64,000 nt of DNA, taken from contig JAKSID010000014.1 in the NCBI GenBank assembly GCA_024399035.1, forward strand, positions 1 through 64,000, given 5' to 3'. Origin of the DNA: Fibrobacter sp. (lineage in GTDB: Bacteria > Fibrobacterota > Fibrobacteria > Fibrobacterales > Fibrobacteraceae). A model generated the notes under the pieces. The model was not told the origin of the DNA and searched no databases. It was given only the letters and a program-made list of their open reading frames with translations. This document shows positions 1 to 9,060 of the stretch, one piece after another (the first letter of the stretch is position 1; every line of letters starts with the position of its first letter). The position numbers and the translations under genes are program-made.

Positions 1-2602
1 TTCCTGTTACAGCATTGTAGCTGTTCATGCCGCGAACCTTGACAACACGAGATGCCGTGCTCATTTCCCCTTCAGTCTCGCCAATATCGGTCTTTTCTTC
101 CTCAAACTTCACTTTGCCGGATTCATAGTCGCTATAGAGGCAAATGTCGGCCTTGTCAAAGTAGAGCATGTCCACATTAGCACCACCATCTGTGGTGATG
201 GAGGAAAGGGTCAGAACATTCTTGCCTTCGACAAGCATCACCTTTACATCCACGGTTTCCCAAGTGGTCCAGGCACCGGTCATGTCCATCTTCACTTCGC
301 CAACTTTTTCTCCGTTGACAGTAAGGTTCATGTTGCGTTCAGCCTTGCCGCCATTAGCATAGCGGATAGTCAAGGTAGCTTCCGTAGCGGACTTGGAGTA
401 AATATTCCAGGTGCCAAAGCTTTCTGTACTATTGTCGAAGTTGTAATAGCCCTTTTCCTGCCAGCCAGCATTAGTGCTCTCAAAAGTGCCCGCGCCATCA
501 TCCGGAGTGGAGGCGTCTAGAGCGGTAGCATAAGTTTTGCTAGAGCTGGACACAGCGGGAGTTTCGCTGGAGCTGGAAGCCGGAACAACGCTGGAAGAAG
601 ACTGTGCCGGAGTGACGGAAGAACTGGAAACTGCGGGAGTCACGGAGCTGCTGGAGCTATTCGGGTAAACCACAGCACCACCCTTGCCAACGGTATAAAG
701 GCTGGGCTGCTTCAGGTTCTTGCCCACGTTATCCGGCAGGTAATAGCTCAGGTGTGGCGGCTGGTTGTATGCCACATTCTGCCAAGCAATGCCCAGACGG
801 TACTGGGAATCATGCATCAAGGTATAGACGCGATGAGGAGAAGTCACCGCAGTGGAGAAAATGATGATCTTGTTCTGGTCGGAGCCGGAACGGGTAATCA
901 GTTCTTCGCGCCAGTCGCCCAGAATATCCGCCACCAGACAGGGATTAGCCTTGGTGTAGTTGTTCAGGCTGGAGCCTTCCACATTGTAGAAACTGAAGTA
1001 GCGGTCAATGCCCTTGGAGCTTTGATTCCACTTGTCGATCTTTCCACCGGTGTTGTAGGCGTAAGTGCCTGCCTTGGGAGAACCCACGGCGTCCAGCAAT
1101 TCGTCCTGAAGATCTCCGTCAAAGTAGATGCGGAAATTCTGGGACGGGAGGACGTCCCAAAGTTTTTTGCCGGTGGCGCTATAAATGGCACCGCTGGCGT
1201 AGCTCCACATTTCAAAACCGCGGTTGGTGGAATCCAAATCTGCAGCCAGACCGCGACCGTTGTCGCCACCGGTCTGCTTGGTGCCCCAGATAATCTTGCC
1301 GCCTTCGGCGGTATGAAGTTCATCGCTGTAAGCAGCGTTAGTTTCTTCGTGAACGTCCCAAACTTCAAGACCCGGGCGATCCGGATCCATGTCGGACACG
1401 TGCATGGCGTCACCATGACCAAGGCCCGTGCGATACATAAAAGTACCGTCGTGATCCAAAGCGCCTGCGCCCCAGATAATTTCGTCCTTGCCGTCGTTGT
1501 CTACATCGGCGACGCTCAGGTTGTGATTGCCCTGGCCGTAAAGCCCTTGCCCCTTTGTGGAAGCGGAATACTGCCACTTGTTTTTCAGTTGTTTGCCATC
1601 GAAATCGTAGGCGGCAACGTACGCCTCGGTATAGTAACCGCGGGAGGTAATTAAGCTGGGGTGTACGCCATCCAGGTAGGCAACGGCGGCTAGCATACGG
1701 TTATCTCGGTTGCCGTAATTGTCACCGGAAATCTTGCCGCGAGCAGGCCAGAAGTTGATAGTATTGATGGCTGCACCTGTAGTGCCGTTGAATATGGTCA
1801 GGAATTCATTACCGCTCATGATGGTGCCTGTAGAAGTACGGTAATCCTTGGAGGCATCGCCGATGACCTTGCCAGTGCCATCCACCGTTCCATCGCTGGT
1901 CTTCATGGCGATTTCAGAAATGCCGTCTCCGTCGAAGTCAAAAACCATGAACTGGGTGTAGTGCGCACCGGCACGAATGTTCTTGCCCAGGTCAATACGC
2001 CACAGACGGGTTCCGTCCAGCTTGACGCCGTCGATGAAAACGCTGCCGGAGTAACCGGAGTTGGCGTTATCCTTAGAATTGTTCGGGTCCCACTTGATCA
2101 CCAGATCCAGCGTGCCGTCGCCGTCCAGGTCGCCAGTGCTCATGTCGTTAATGCTGTAGACGCAAGTGCTGCCGTCGGGCATTGTCTGGTTGGCGGGAGC
2201 TGTAGCCTTCAGGTTCAGAACCTTGTAGGGGAAGGAAATCTTGCTGTTCCCGTCCTTGTAAGTCTGGTCATAAACCAGGGAAAGGCCTTCCTGAGTTCCT
2301 TCCACACCGTTCACTACTGCGGCAACGGTATACTTAGATGTTGCGGTGCCCTTGGCATCCAGGTAATTGGTCGGTTCAGAGCCGCCAATGGTGGCAATTT
2401 TCGTTCCGTCGCGATAGAGGTTGAAAGCGGTGGTGGGCGCATCTGTACCCAAAAGGCGCCAGCTGACCAGCATTCCGCCGCCAACGTTCGCAGCGACAAG
2501 ACCTCGGCTCAAATTTTCCATTTGACGAGCCGCATTTGCCTGAACGGTCAAACCAAGGCCCAAACCAAAAGCCACAACGGCTTTCACTAATCCATATCCC
2601 AT
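1..2602 (-). CDS. Rhamnogalacturonan lyase, PL11 family, with C-terminal CBM (3' end outside window)
   Basis: A secreted pectin-degrading enzyme expected to cleave the rhamnogalacturonan I backbone by beta-elimination. The frame stays open to the window edge (about 867 residues seen). Residues 1-24 are a signal peptide. The catalytic region (about 25-640) has Ca-binding-like DGDG repeats (DLDGDGTLDL, DFDGDGISEI, DVDNDGKDEI) and a GLGHGDAMH stretch typical of YesW/YesX-type PL11 lyases. A Ser/Pro/Val/Thr linker follows (about 648-690), then a CBM35/CBM6-like module with a GTFESTNAGW-type start, and the beginning of a further tail. The ATG at 2602 was chosen because GGAG lies about 7 bases upstream; an in-frame ATG at 2614 lacks this. 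Family assignment is firm. The exact CBM family is inferred. Confidence 0.88.
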   Translation of the reverse strand, partial: MGYGLVKAVVAFGLGLGLTVQANAARQMENLSRGLVAANVGGGMLVSWRLLGTDAPTTAFNLYRDGTKIATIGGSEPTNYLDAKGTATSKYTVAAVVNGVEGTQEGLSLVYDQTYKDGNSKISFPYKVLNLKATAPANQTMPDGSTCVYSINDMSTGDLDGDGTLDLVIKWDPNNSKDNANSGYSGSVFIDGVKLDGTRLWRIDLGKNIRAGAHYTQFMVFDFDGDGISEIAMKTSDGTVDGTGKVIGDASKDYRTSTGTIMSGNEFLTIFNGTTGAAINTINFWPARGKISGDNYGNRDNRMLAAVAYLDGVHPSLITSRGYYTEAYVAAYDFDGKQLKNKWQYSASTKGQGLYGQGNHNLSVADVDNDGKDEIIWGAGALDHDGTFMYRTGLGHGDAMHVSDMDPDRPGLEVWDVHEETNAAYSDELHTAEGGKIIWGTKQTGGDNGRGLAADLDSTNRGFEMWSYASGAIYSATGKKLWDVLPSQNFRIYFDGDLQDELLDAVGSPKAGTYAYNTGGKIDKWNQSSKGIDRYFSFYNVEGSSLNNYTKANPCLVADILGDWREELITRSGSDQNKIIIFSTAVTSPHRVYTLMHDSQYRLGIAWQNVAYNQPPHLSYYLPDNVGKNLKQPSLYTVGKGGAVVYPNSSSSSVTPAVSSSSVTPAQSSSSVVPASSSSETPAVSSSSKTYATALDASTPDDGAGTFESTNAGWQEKGYYNFDNSTESFGTWNIYSKSATEATLTIRYANGGKAERNMNLTVNGEKVGEVKMDMTGAWTTWETVDVKVMLVEGKNVLTLSSITTDGGANVDMLYFDKADICLYSDYESGKVKFEEEKTDIGETEGEMSTASRVVKVRGMNSYNAVTG

Positions 2603-2694
2603 AACACACTCCATTCGGGCATAGCCCTTATGTTTTACACCAAGAAGAAAACTAATCTAAAAAGGTTCCTACATCCACACCCTTCCCGATTTTA

Positions 2695-2714
2695 CCGTAG
2701 TCCAGGGACTACGG
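2695..2714. promoter_or_regulatory. Perfect 9+9 bp palindrome in the leader of the PL11 gene
   Basis: CCGTAGTCC and GGACTACGG face each other across 2 bases. The site lies about 17-36 bases downstream of the predicted start point of the PL11 promoter, so it could be an operator for a repressor or a hairpin in the mRNA leader. The arms are symmetric enough for a dimeric regulator. There is no T-run, so it is not a terminator. The regulator is unknown. Confidence 0.45.
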
Positions 2715-2737
2715 ACACCCATTTTCTTCTAATTTGG

Positions 2738-2766
2738 AATATACATACTTTTTATATAAAAGTCAA
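2738..2766 (-). promoter_or_regulatory. Predicted promoter of the PL11 lyase gene
   Basis: On the minus strand a TTGACT -35 box (2766-2761) and a TATATT -10 box (2743-2738) are separated by exactly 17 bases, pointing at the lyase gene. The predicted start near 2731 gives a leader of about 130 bases, which carries the palindrome at 2695-2714. The rest of the 300-base gap up to 2925 is AT-rich, and I see no gene in it. Confidence 0.6.
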
Positions 2767-2925
2767 CACTTTTAAGTTATTTTACAAGATTTTCGATTTT
2801 CAATTACAATTCACAAAACAAAAAGTCCACATTTCAAATAAAAATCCTCATTTTTACATTTTTTGAGACACTAGGTTCACTCACCCGTCGTAGAACCACG
2901 CTTTTTTACTACATTTTTGGCCGTT

Positions 2926-3921
2926 ATGGCAAATTGGTGGAAGAAATTCTCCTGGGAATGGCTGTTCGATGGAATCGCAGCCCGTTCTCCGACGTTCGTG
3001 AAGATCATGGTCGTCACAGGTAAGTCCTTCCTCTATTACCACGGTATGACCCGTGCCGCCTCCCTGACCTACACCACCCTGGTGGCTGTGGTTCCCCTGC
3101 TGATTTTGCTCACCTCCATTACATTGGCTGTTGGCCTGGGCCATTTTATGTCCGACTACCTGCCCATGTTGCTGGACATGCTGAACCTGGACTGGCCGAC
3201 GGATCCCCTGATCGCCATTGTGCAGAACGCCGAACACGTACCTATAGGCAGACTGGGCTTTATCGGTGCTTTGGGTCTTTTTGTCACGTTCATCCTGGCT
3301 ATCGGCAGCCTAGAAACCAACTTTAACGTGGTGTGGGAAAACAAGACCTCCCGTACCCTGATTCGACAGATCCAGATTTACACCCCGCTTCTGTTGATTG
3401 TGGCAGGCATTATCGGTATGTTCGCCGGTTTCGTAAACCACGTGCAGAACGTACTGCGTCTGATTATGGTGGACGGATTCCATTTTTCCCAGGAAACCTT
3501 GACCACCGTCATCAATTTCTTCTGGTACACAGCCTTCAACTTTGCCGCAATTTTGCTGATTTTCCTGATGCTCCGCGCCCTGCCCGCACGCCCGCGCCAC
3601 AAGGCCAAGCATTACACAAAGCGTAAATTGACCTTGGTTTCCCTGATGTCCGCCTTGATTTCTTGGCTGTGCATTATCATTTACGTAAAGATCCTGATGT
3701 TCATCCAGACCGCCATGGTCACCAGAATGTCCATTTTCTATGGTTCTTTGGCTTTCATTCCCTTACTTTTGTTCTTGGTTTTTGGAATCTGGACAATTAT
3801 ATTATGTGGAAACAGCCTTGTGTGGACCATCTGTTGTTGGCCCGAGGCCAAGGAAAAGAAATGGAACTGGGCAGCAACCCTGGAGGACGTCCATGACAGC
3901 ACTATTGAAGAAAAGAAGTAA
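2926..3921 (+). CDS. YihY/BrkB-family inner membrane protein
   Basis: An integral membrane protein of the YihY/virulence factor BrkB family (331 residues). Its molecular role is not settled for the family; the old RNase BN label is known to be wrong. Several hydrophobic segments are visible (for example LVAVVPLLILLTSITLAV and LGALGLFVTFILAI-like stretches), and the N-terminal YYHGMTRAASLTYTTLVAVVPLL stretch is family-typical. The ATG at 2926 is preferred over a TTG three codons upstream. The next gene starts inside its last codons, with GGAGG at 3882-3886 serving it, so the two are translationally coupled. Confidence 0.85.
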   Translation: MANWWKKFSWEWLFDGIAARSPTFVKIMVVTGKSFLYYHGMTRAASLTYTTLVAVVPLLILLTSITLAVGLGHFMSDYLPMLLDMLNLDWPTDPLIAIVQNAEHVPIGRLGFIGALGLFVTFILAIGSLETNFNVVWENKTSRTLIRQIQIYTPLLLIVAGIIGMFAGFVNHVQNVLRLIMVDGFHFSQETLTTVINFFWYTAFNFAAILLIFLMLRALPARPRHKAKHYTKRKLTLVSLMSALISWLCIIIYVKILMFIQTAMVTRMSIFYGSLAFIPLLLFLVFGIWTIILCGNSLVWTICCWPEAKEKKWNWAATLEDVHDSTIEEKK

Positions 3922-4504
3922 GTTCATCACCGCAGCTCTGGTCATTTTGGCTTGCGCCACCAGCAGCTTTGCAGAACTTCGCTCTATGCAGTTCACCCCC
4001 GAAGAAAGCGCCAACGACAGTTGGAAGGCCTACCTGGGCTTTAGCGGCGGAAACTCCATGATCGCCGACGATGGTACAATTTTTGCCGGTCTCCGCATCG
4101 GTATTGACTGGAACTCCCTGATCGGCACCGGCCTTTGGGGCAACGTTATCATTAGCGATGTCCGCAACTACAACGTCAAGCAGAAGCAGATGCTGGACTA
4201 CAAGGCATTCGGTGTGCAGGGCGAAATCACTCCCTATCGCCACGGGATTTTCTCTGTTTCCGTACCCGTGAACGTAGGTTTCGGTGTGGTGAACACCATG
4301 AACCAGGGAGACGAAGCATTCTCTCCCGAAGATTATTTCTTTGTGGCTGACGCTTCGGTTCACTTTGGCGCACGATTGACCAAGGCTCTGGAAGTTTCTA
4401 TCGGTGGCGGCTACAGGATTTTCGCCGGCATTGAAGAAAACAATTTGGAGAATTCTGACTTCAATACACTCTTTGGTGAACTCCGCTTTACCATCAAGGA
4501 ATAA
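3893..4504 (+). CDS. Small secreted, probably outer-membrane protein, unknown function
   Basis: A 203-residue protein with a clear signal peptide (FITAALVILACATSSFA, cleavage about residue 24). The mature part has alternating hydrophobic/polar strands and many Gly and aromatic residues (YLGFSGGNSM, GLRIGIDWNSLIGTGLWGNV) and ends in an aromatic-containing strand (LFGELRFTIKE). This would fit an 8-stranded outer-membrane beta-barrel, but I recognise no named family. The ATG at 3893 has GGAGG six bases upstream and overlaps the YihY gene by 29 bases. The stop overlaps the ATG of the following uvrA-like gene by one base, so the three genes form an operon. Confidence 0.6.
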   Translation: MTALLKKRSKFITAALVILACATSSFAELRSMQFTPEESANDSWKAYLGFSGGNSMIADDGTIFAGLRIGIDWNSLIGTGLWGNVIISDVRNYNVKQKQMLDYKAFGVQGEITPYRHGIFSVSVPVNVGFGVVNTMNQGDEAFSPEDYFFVADASVHFGARLTKALEVSIGGGYRIFAGIEENNLENSDFNTLFGELRFTIKE

Positions 4505-6924
4505 TGTCTAGCTTCATTTCTCTTCGTGGGTGTAGGCTCCACAACTTGAAGAATGTGGATGCGCAGTTCCCGTTGGGAAAGATTACTGTGGTTTGCGGCC
4601 CCTCTGGCTGCGGAAAATCAACTCTAGTTTTGGACACCCTTCACGGGGAGTCGAAGCGACGTTATCTTGAAACGTTGTCTCCCTTCGCATGCGAACTGTT
4701 GGGCGGTCGCAGGAACATTCCGCTGGACAGCGCCGAAGGTTTATCTGCAAGTCTCGCCATCGGCCCTAGCCACGGGGAATCGCCTGCGAAGGCTTATGCT
4801 TTAAGTATTTCGGAATGCGATAGCGCGTTGCGGACTCTGTTTGCGGCGTTTGCGAAACCGGCCTGCCCTGTTTGCGGCAGCCCCATGGAAAGTACCAGCC
4901 GTGAAGAAATCATCAGGCAGATTGCAAGCAGGCCGGAAGGAACCAAACTGCAGTTTTTCGCACGAATGGACACGGGATGTGGGAACGTCGGTTCGCAGAT
5001 GACAACAGGAGGCAAGGGCGCCGCGGGTAAGAAAAGCGCCGGCCAGTCGCTGGACAAGTTGTCCGCAGTTTTCCTGGCGCAAGGTTACACCCGCGCCATC
5101 GCCGACGGAGTGGTTTATTCCCTGGCCGACTTGACCGACGCAGAAAAGGAAATCTGCCCCAAGGAATTTTTCATTGTCGTAGACCGCGTCATTGTCCGCG
5201 AGAACACCCGCACTCGTATTGCAGAAGCGGTTGATGGCGTTTTGAAGCTGACCCACAGCGAACTGACTCTGGACGAAAACGGCACGCGCACCGTGTTTAG
5301 CACCGTGCCCTGCTGTAAGGAACACGGGGCTGCAGAAATCAAGGCACTGGAAGCCGCAGACTTTACGCCCTACAACCGCAAGAACGCCTGTGCCTGCTGT
5401 AGCGGAACCGGATTTAAGGAAAGCGCGGGCAACGATGCGACGGAAGAAGTCAACGAGGAATGCCCAGAATGCGGCGGCCTGCGATTGAAGAAAGCCTTCT
5501 TGAATGCAACCATCGGGGGCGTTACCTGGGCCGAGGTTTTAAGCACGCCCTTCTCCCTGCTGGAGAAAAAAGTCCGGGGCCTTTTTGAAGAACGCATTAA
5601 GCAGAATTTGGCTCCCACGCTGAACAGCCTGCTGGACCGCATTGAAGCAATCAACGAACTGGACATCGGCTACCTGACAGCAGGTCGTTCCGGCGTCACC
5701 TTGTCCGGCGGCGAAATGCAGCGTTTGCGTTTGGCCAGTTTGTCTACCGGACATCTGAATGGTTTGACCATAGCCTTGGACGAACCGGCCAGCGGCCTTC
5801 ACCACACCGATGTGGAAGCCCTTTGGAAGGTGCTGAAGAAAGTTCAGTCCCGCGGCAACACGTTGGTCTTGATTGAACACAATCCCGGCATTATTGAGAA
5901 GGCCGACTGGATTATTGAAATGGGTCCGGGCGCCGGCGAAAATGGCGGTGAAGTGCTGTTCATGGGCCCCGCAAAAGAAGTTTTAGGCAACCCCGCCTCC
6001 CCCACAGGAAATTGGATCAAGTTTTTGAAAGGCACGAGGCGCGAGACTGAACGTCATTCTGAGCCGAAGGCGAAGAATCCAGGGACATCCATCCCCGTTC
6101 GCGATTTCGCCCTCTTCGACATGAAATCCGTTTCCGCCGATTTTCCCCTGAAGAAATTTAGTGTCATTACAGGCCAGAGCGGTAGCGGCAAGTCTACCCT
6201 CATGTTCAAGAACTTGGCAGCCCGCGCCAAGGCAGGCGAATTCGCCCCGCTGGGAATTGACGCTTTGTCCATCCTCTCCACCGGGGATTTTCACGGCAAC
6301 CGCCGCAGCACCGTTTTAAGTGCCATCAATATGGGAAACCTCTTGCGCGATCTTTTTGCAAAGCTTCCCGAAAGTAAAGTCCGCGGTTACGCCGCCAGCA
6401 AATTCGCCACCCACGCTGCAGGCGGCCGCTGCGAAAACTGCAAGGGCGAAGGCGTCATCCTGGACCCCTCCGGCTACGAAGAAACGGAATGCCCCGTCTG
6501 CTTAGGCAAGCGCTTCCGCGACGAAGTTCTGGAAATTCGATTCAAGAGTCTTTCCATCGCCGACATTCTGGATATGGAAATCGGCGCAGCCTACAAGCTT
6601 TTCGCCAACATGAAGTCCTTCGCCGACAAGCTGAAACCTCTGGTGGATACAGGCTTGGACTACCTGCGCTTAGGACAATCCACCGCCCACATGTCCGGCG
6701 GCGAACGCGCCCGTTTACGTTTGTCTATCGCACTTGCCAGAGCAAAGGCTCCCAACACCTTATTCTTGTTCGATGAGCCCGCACGCGGCCTCCATCAGGT
6801 GGACATCAAGCACCTGCTGGAACTCATCCATGGTCTTACGGAAGCTGGCCACACCGTAGTGGCCATCGAACACGCCCAGGACTTTGTGAATGCCGCAGAC
6901 TATGTGGTGGAATTGAGCAGATAA
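4504..6924 (+). CDS. UvrA-like excinuclease ABC ATPase (short paralogue)
   Basis: A cytoplasmic twin-ABC ATPase of the UvrA family (806 residues; canonical UvrA is about 940-960). Half one has Walker A GPSGCGKS (32-39), zinc-knuckle Cys pairs (CPVCG near 119; CACC and CPECGG near 300-325), signature LSGGEMQRLRL and LDEPASGLHHTD. Half two has GQSGSGKS near 558, CENCKGEG/CPVC near 642-665, MSGGERARLRL and LFDEPARGLH. The catalytic motifs look intact, so it is probably active as a damage sensor or UvrA2-type relative; a canonical uvrA would be expected elsewhere. Residues about 509-527, in the linker between the halves, are encoded by intergenic-type repeats (see 6051-6082). It starts on the last base of the preceding gene. 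Confidence 0.85.
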   Translation: MSSFISLRGCRLHNLKNVDAQFPLGKITVVCGPSGCGKSTLVLDTLHGESKRRYLETLSPFACELLGGRRNIPLDSAEGLSASLAIGPSHGESPAKAYALSISECDSALRTLFAAFAKPACPVCGSPMESTSREEIIRQIASRPEGTKLQFFARMDTGCGNVGSQMTTGGKGAAGKKSAGQSLDKLSAVFLAQGYTRAIADGVVYSLADLTDAEKEICPKEFFIVVDRVIVRENTRTRIAEAVDGVLKLTHSELTLDENGTRTVFSTVPCCKEHGAAEIKALEAADFTPYNRKNACACCSGTGFKESAGNDATEEVNEECPECGGLRLKKAFLNATIGGVTWAEVLSTPFSLLEKKVRGLFEERIKQNLAPTLNSLLDRIEAINELDIGYLTAGRSGVTLSGGEMQRLRLASLSTGHLNGLTIALDEPASGLHHTDVEALWKVLKKVQSRGNTLVLIEHNPGIIEKADWIIEMGPGAGENGGEVLFMGPAKEVLGNPASPTGNWIKFLKGTRRETERHSEPKAKNPGTSIPVRDFALFDMKSVSADFPLKKFSVITGQSGSGKSTLMFKNLAARAKAGEFAPLGIDALSILSTGDFHGNRRSTVLSAINMGNLLRDLFAKLPESKVRGYAASKFATHAAGGRCENCKGEGVILDPSGYEETECPVCLGKRFRDEVLEIRFKSLSIADILDMEIGAAYKLFANMKSFADKLKPLVDTGLDYLRLGQSTAHMSGGERARLRLSIALARAKAPNTLFLFDEPARGLHQVDIKHLLELIHGLTEAGHTVVAIEHAQDFVNAADYVVELSR
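6051..6082. repeat. GTCATTCTGAG-type intergenic repeat inside the uvrA-like gene
   Basis: The stretch carries GTCATTCTGAGCCGAAG followed by GCGAAGAATCC, a widespread bacterial intergenic repeat pattern. It is read in frame as RHSEPKAKNPG between the two ABC halves. Just upstream, GGCACGAGGCGCGAG resembles the GGCACGAGGCTCGAG repeat near 31897, so two repeat types appear to sit next to each other in this linker. Confidence 0.6.
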
Positions 6925-7209
6925 CTAAACGAAATCAATTTCAAAGTCAACTTTTGTCGCTCTCATTTCAAAAATTTTCCACAATACCACCAGCATTTTA
7001 AGTACAACTTAAATTACAGGTTTTCGTCCGCGACCGGACTCATAGAAATCAAATTTTACTATATTCAACTCATTCTCATCCGGCATTCGTGCGCGGCCAT
7101 TAACTCTCTGCTTGCTGCTCGCGGCACGACCCTTTCAATTTGACCGAAGGAAGGACGCCGCAGGGTACCTGGGAAAGCGCTTCCTGAGTATGTAACGTAG
7201 GTCTCCCGA

Positions 7210-8220
7210 TTGGATCTTCCGGAACAGGAAATCCCGGAACTCCTGCGGCACTCCACCTTCCTTTCCGCGAAGGAAAATACGGCTTTCATCAGGCTTTTCG
7301 AGGACAAGGAAATCCTGATAGACTTTCTGAACGCGGTCCTTCGCCGTAGCGACGAGGACGTAATCACCGAGGTGGAGCACATGAACCGCGACCTGGCGGT
7401 CATCTACCCCAGCGACGACATCGTCGGTGTCGATGTTCACGCCAAGACCAAGAAGGGCGAATACATCGACGTAGAGATGCAGAGATACGGTCACACTCAC
7501 TTTAAGGATCGCGTCGTTCTGTACGGAGCCGTCATGGCCGCCGAGGCCCACCGAGAAGAACTTCTTTCCCTTCAGAAGCGCCGCCGCGAACTCTCCCTCG
7601 CAGAACGTTATCGCATGCCCAAGATATACAGCATCTGGATCTGCGAGAACGCCACCGACGGCAACAAGGACTACCGCGACACCTGGGCAATCTACCGCAA
7701 GAGCGACCTGGGAAACAAGGACGCCTTGCCCGTAAGCGATGTTTTGAACTATATTTTCATCAAGTTGCCGAAGCTGGAAGGCGCCAAGGACGTCCCCGAA
7801 AGGGAACGGGAATGGATGGACTTCATCAACAACTGCGGCAGCCGCGACGAAATTCCCAGCACCGCAACGGGCGCCATCCGCGACGCTTACGAGCGGTTGC
7901 GCATCCGCAGAACCCCTAAGGAAATCCTTGAAAGGCAGACTCTTTCCATGACCACTCAGTATGATATCGACTGTTACATTGATGATGCCGTTAACGAAGG
8001 CTTCGAAAAAGGACTTAAAAAAGGACTTGAAAAAGGACTTGAAAAGGGGCTTGAAAAGGGGCTTGAACAAGGAATCGAGAAGGGTAAGGACGAGGCTCGG
8101 ACCGAAGCGATCGTCAAAGCCCTAAGGCGCGGCAAACTAACCCTGGATGAAATCGCAGAAGACAACGATGTTACAATCGATCGGGTACGAGAAATCCAGA
8201 AAAATTTGCAGGGAAAATAG
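7210..8220 (+). CDS. Rpn/PDDEXK_2-family nuclease (putative transposase-like)
   Basis: A 336-residue member of the Rpn (recombination-promoting nuclease) / PDDEXK_2 family, a group of DNA endonucleases once labelled transposases. The N-terminal part carries the family-type LFEDKEILIDFLNAVL helix and a PD-(D/E)XK core (Asp in VGVDVHA near 75; DVEMQ near 88). The tail has a repeated KGLE block (about 262-290) and a small helical module (EARTEAIVKALRRGKLTLDEIAEDNDV) resembling a sigma- or HTH-like segment. The only start available is the TTG at 7210: TAG stands in frame at 7198, so the N-terminus could be slightly eroded. The repeat tail is coded by 12-base units prone to slippage. Confidence 0.8.
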   Translation: MDLPEQEIPELLRHSTFLSAKENTAFIRLFEDKEILIDFLNAVLRRSDEDVITEVEHMNRDLAVIYPSDDIVGVDVHAKTKKGEYIDVEMQRYGHTHFKDRVVLYGAVMAAEAHREELLSLQKRRRELSLAERYRMPKIYSIWICENATDGNKDYRDTWAIYRKSDLGNKDALPVSDVLNYIFIKLPKLEGAKDVPEREREWMDFINNCGSRDEIPSTATGAIRDAYERLRIRRTPKEILERQTLSMTTQYDIDCYIDDAVNEGFEKGLKKGLEKGLEKGLEKGLEQGIEKGKDEARTEAIVKALRRGKLTLDEIAEDNDVTIDRVREIQKNLQGK

Positions 8221-8239
8221 AAGGTTTCGCAGAAAAAAA

Positions 8240-8262
8240 AGCTACACAATGTGTAGCTTTTT
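8240..8262 (+). terminator. Rho-independent terminator after the Rpn gene
   Basis: AGCTACACA and TGTGTAGCT form a 9-bp stem with almost no loop, preceded by an A-run and followed by a T-run. Confidence 0.75.
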
Positions 8263-8370
8263 CAAATTCTATAAAACACTCCTGAACTTTTTATAGAGTA
8301 ATCGGGAAACTAAACCACAAACAAATTAGTTTGTAAGAAATCTACTGCCTGTTGTGGTGTCTTCGGCACC

Positions 8371-8991
8371 TTGGTTAGAACGAGGGCGCTAAAGCGCCGC
8401 TACGAGTTTCCAGAGACAATTTCCATCTGGATTTGCAATTTCCACCCTCGTGAAAACTGTACCGAGTACCGGGACGAATGGGCAATCTACAGCAAGTCGG
8501 ACATCGAGCATTATAGCGGCAAGGCAGGTCCCTTGCCAATCACAAGCAAAATCAAGTATATTTTACTGGACTTGCCGAACTTTGTCAAGTATTGCAACAA
8601 GACGGACTCCCGCGAAATGCGCTGGCTCTATCTTCTTGCAAACGCAGGAGGCAAAGAAGACCTGCCCGATATGGAAGATGAAGTTTTGAATCAGGCCAAA
8701 GGGCGGATTTCAATCGACTCGGCGAGCGAAAGTTTATTAAAGACCCAGGAGCACTCCATGATCGCACAGGACGAAATCATCTGCCGCCTCGCCGAAGGCA
8801 AACTGCAAGGCCTTGAGGAAGGGCGTGCTGAAGGGCGTGCTGAAGGATTCTCTGAAGGCAAAAGCGAAGCCCGCACAGAGGCCATCATTAAGGCTTTAAA
8901 GCGCGGAAAACTCACAATTGAGGAAATCGCCGAGGACAACGACACCCCCGTAGACAAAGTGAAAGAGATTCTTTCAAAAATCAAATCCTAG
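8371..8991 (+). pseudogene. Decapitated Rpn-family gene remnant
   Basis: About 206 codons matching the C-terminal two thirds of the neighbouring Rpn protein: RYEFPETISIWIC aligns with RYRMPKIYSIWIC, and the tails EARTEAIIKALKRGKLTIEEIAEDND and EARTEAIVKALRRGKLTLDEIAEDND are near-identical. The nuclease core with its Asp and Glu is absent; upstream sequence in the same frame shows no similarity and has stops at 8299-8313. The first codon used here (TTG 8371) is therefore only nominal. It may be dead or may still express a tail-only protein. The pair probably arose by duplication followed by 5' loss or replacement. Confidence 0.7.
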
Positions 8992-9005
8992 AAAACAATC
9001 ATTAC

Positions 9006-9043
9006 AAAAAGCGGCTCCCTAAAAAGGATCCGCTTTTCTTTTT
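9006..9043. terminator. Bidirectional terminator between convergent genes
   Basis: AAAAAGCGGCTCC and GGATCCGCTTTT form a hairpin flanked by A- and T-runs, between the plus-strand Rpn remnant and the minus-strand mscS-type gene, so it can serve both. Confidence 0.75.
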
Positions 9044-9060
9044 ACAACCTGAACTATCAG

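Noticed and set aside
752-1654. 300-codon plus-strand frame
   Set aside because: Lies wholly inside the PL11 lyase gene on the minus strand, which has signal peptide, catalytic motifs and linker in the expected order.
2630-2866. 78-codon ORF between the PL11 gene and yihY
   Set aside because: It crosses the PL11 promoter and palindrome on the other strand and has a biased Lys/Phe-rich composition expected of AT-rich non-coding DNA.
7065-8070. Minus-strand frames opposite the Rpn gene
   Set aside because: Low-complexity translation (repeated FKSFF and SPFSSPF) mirroring the KGLE repeats; the plus strand has the family motifs.
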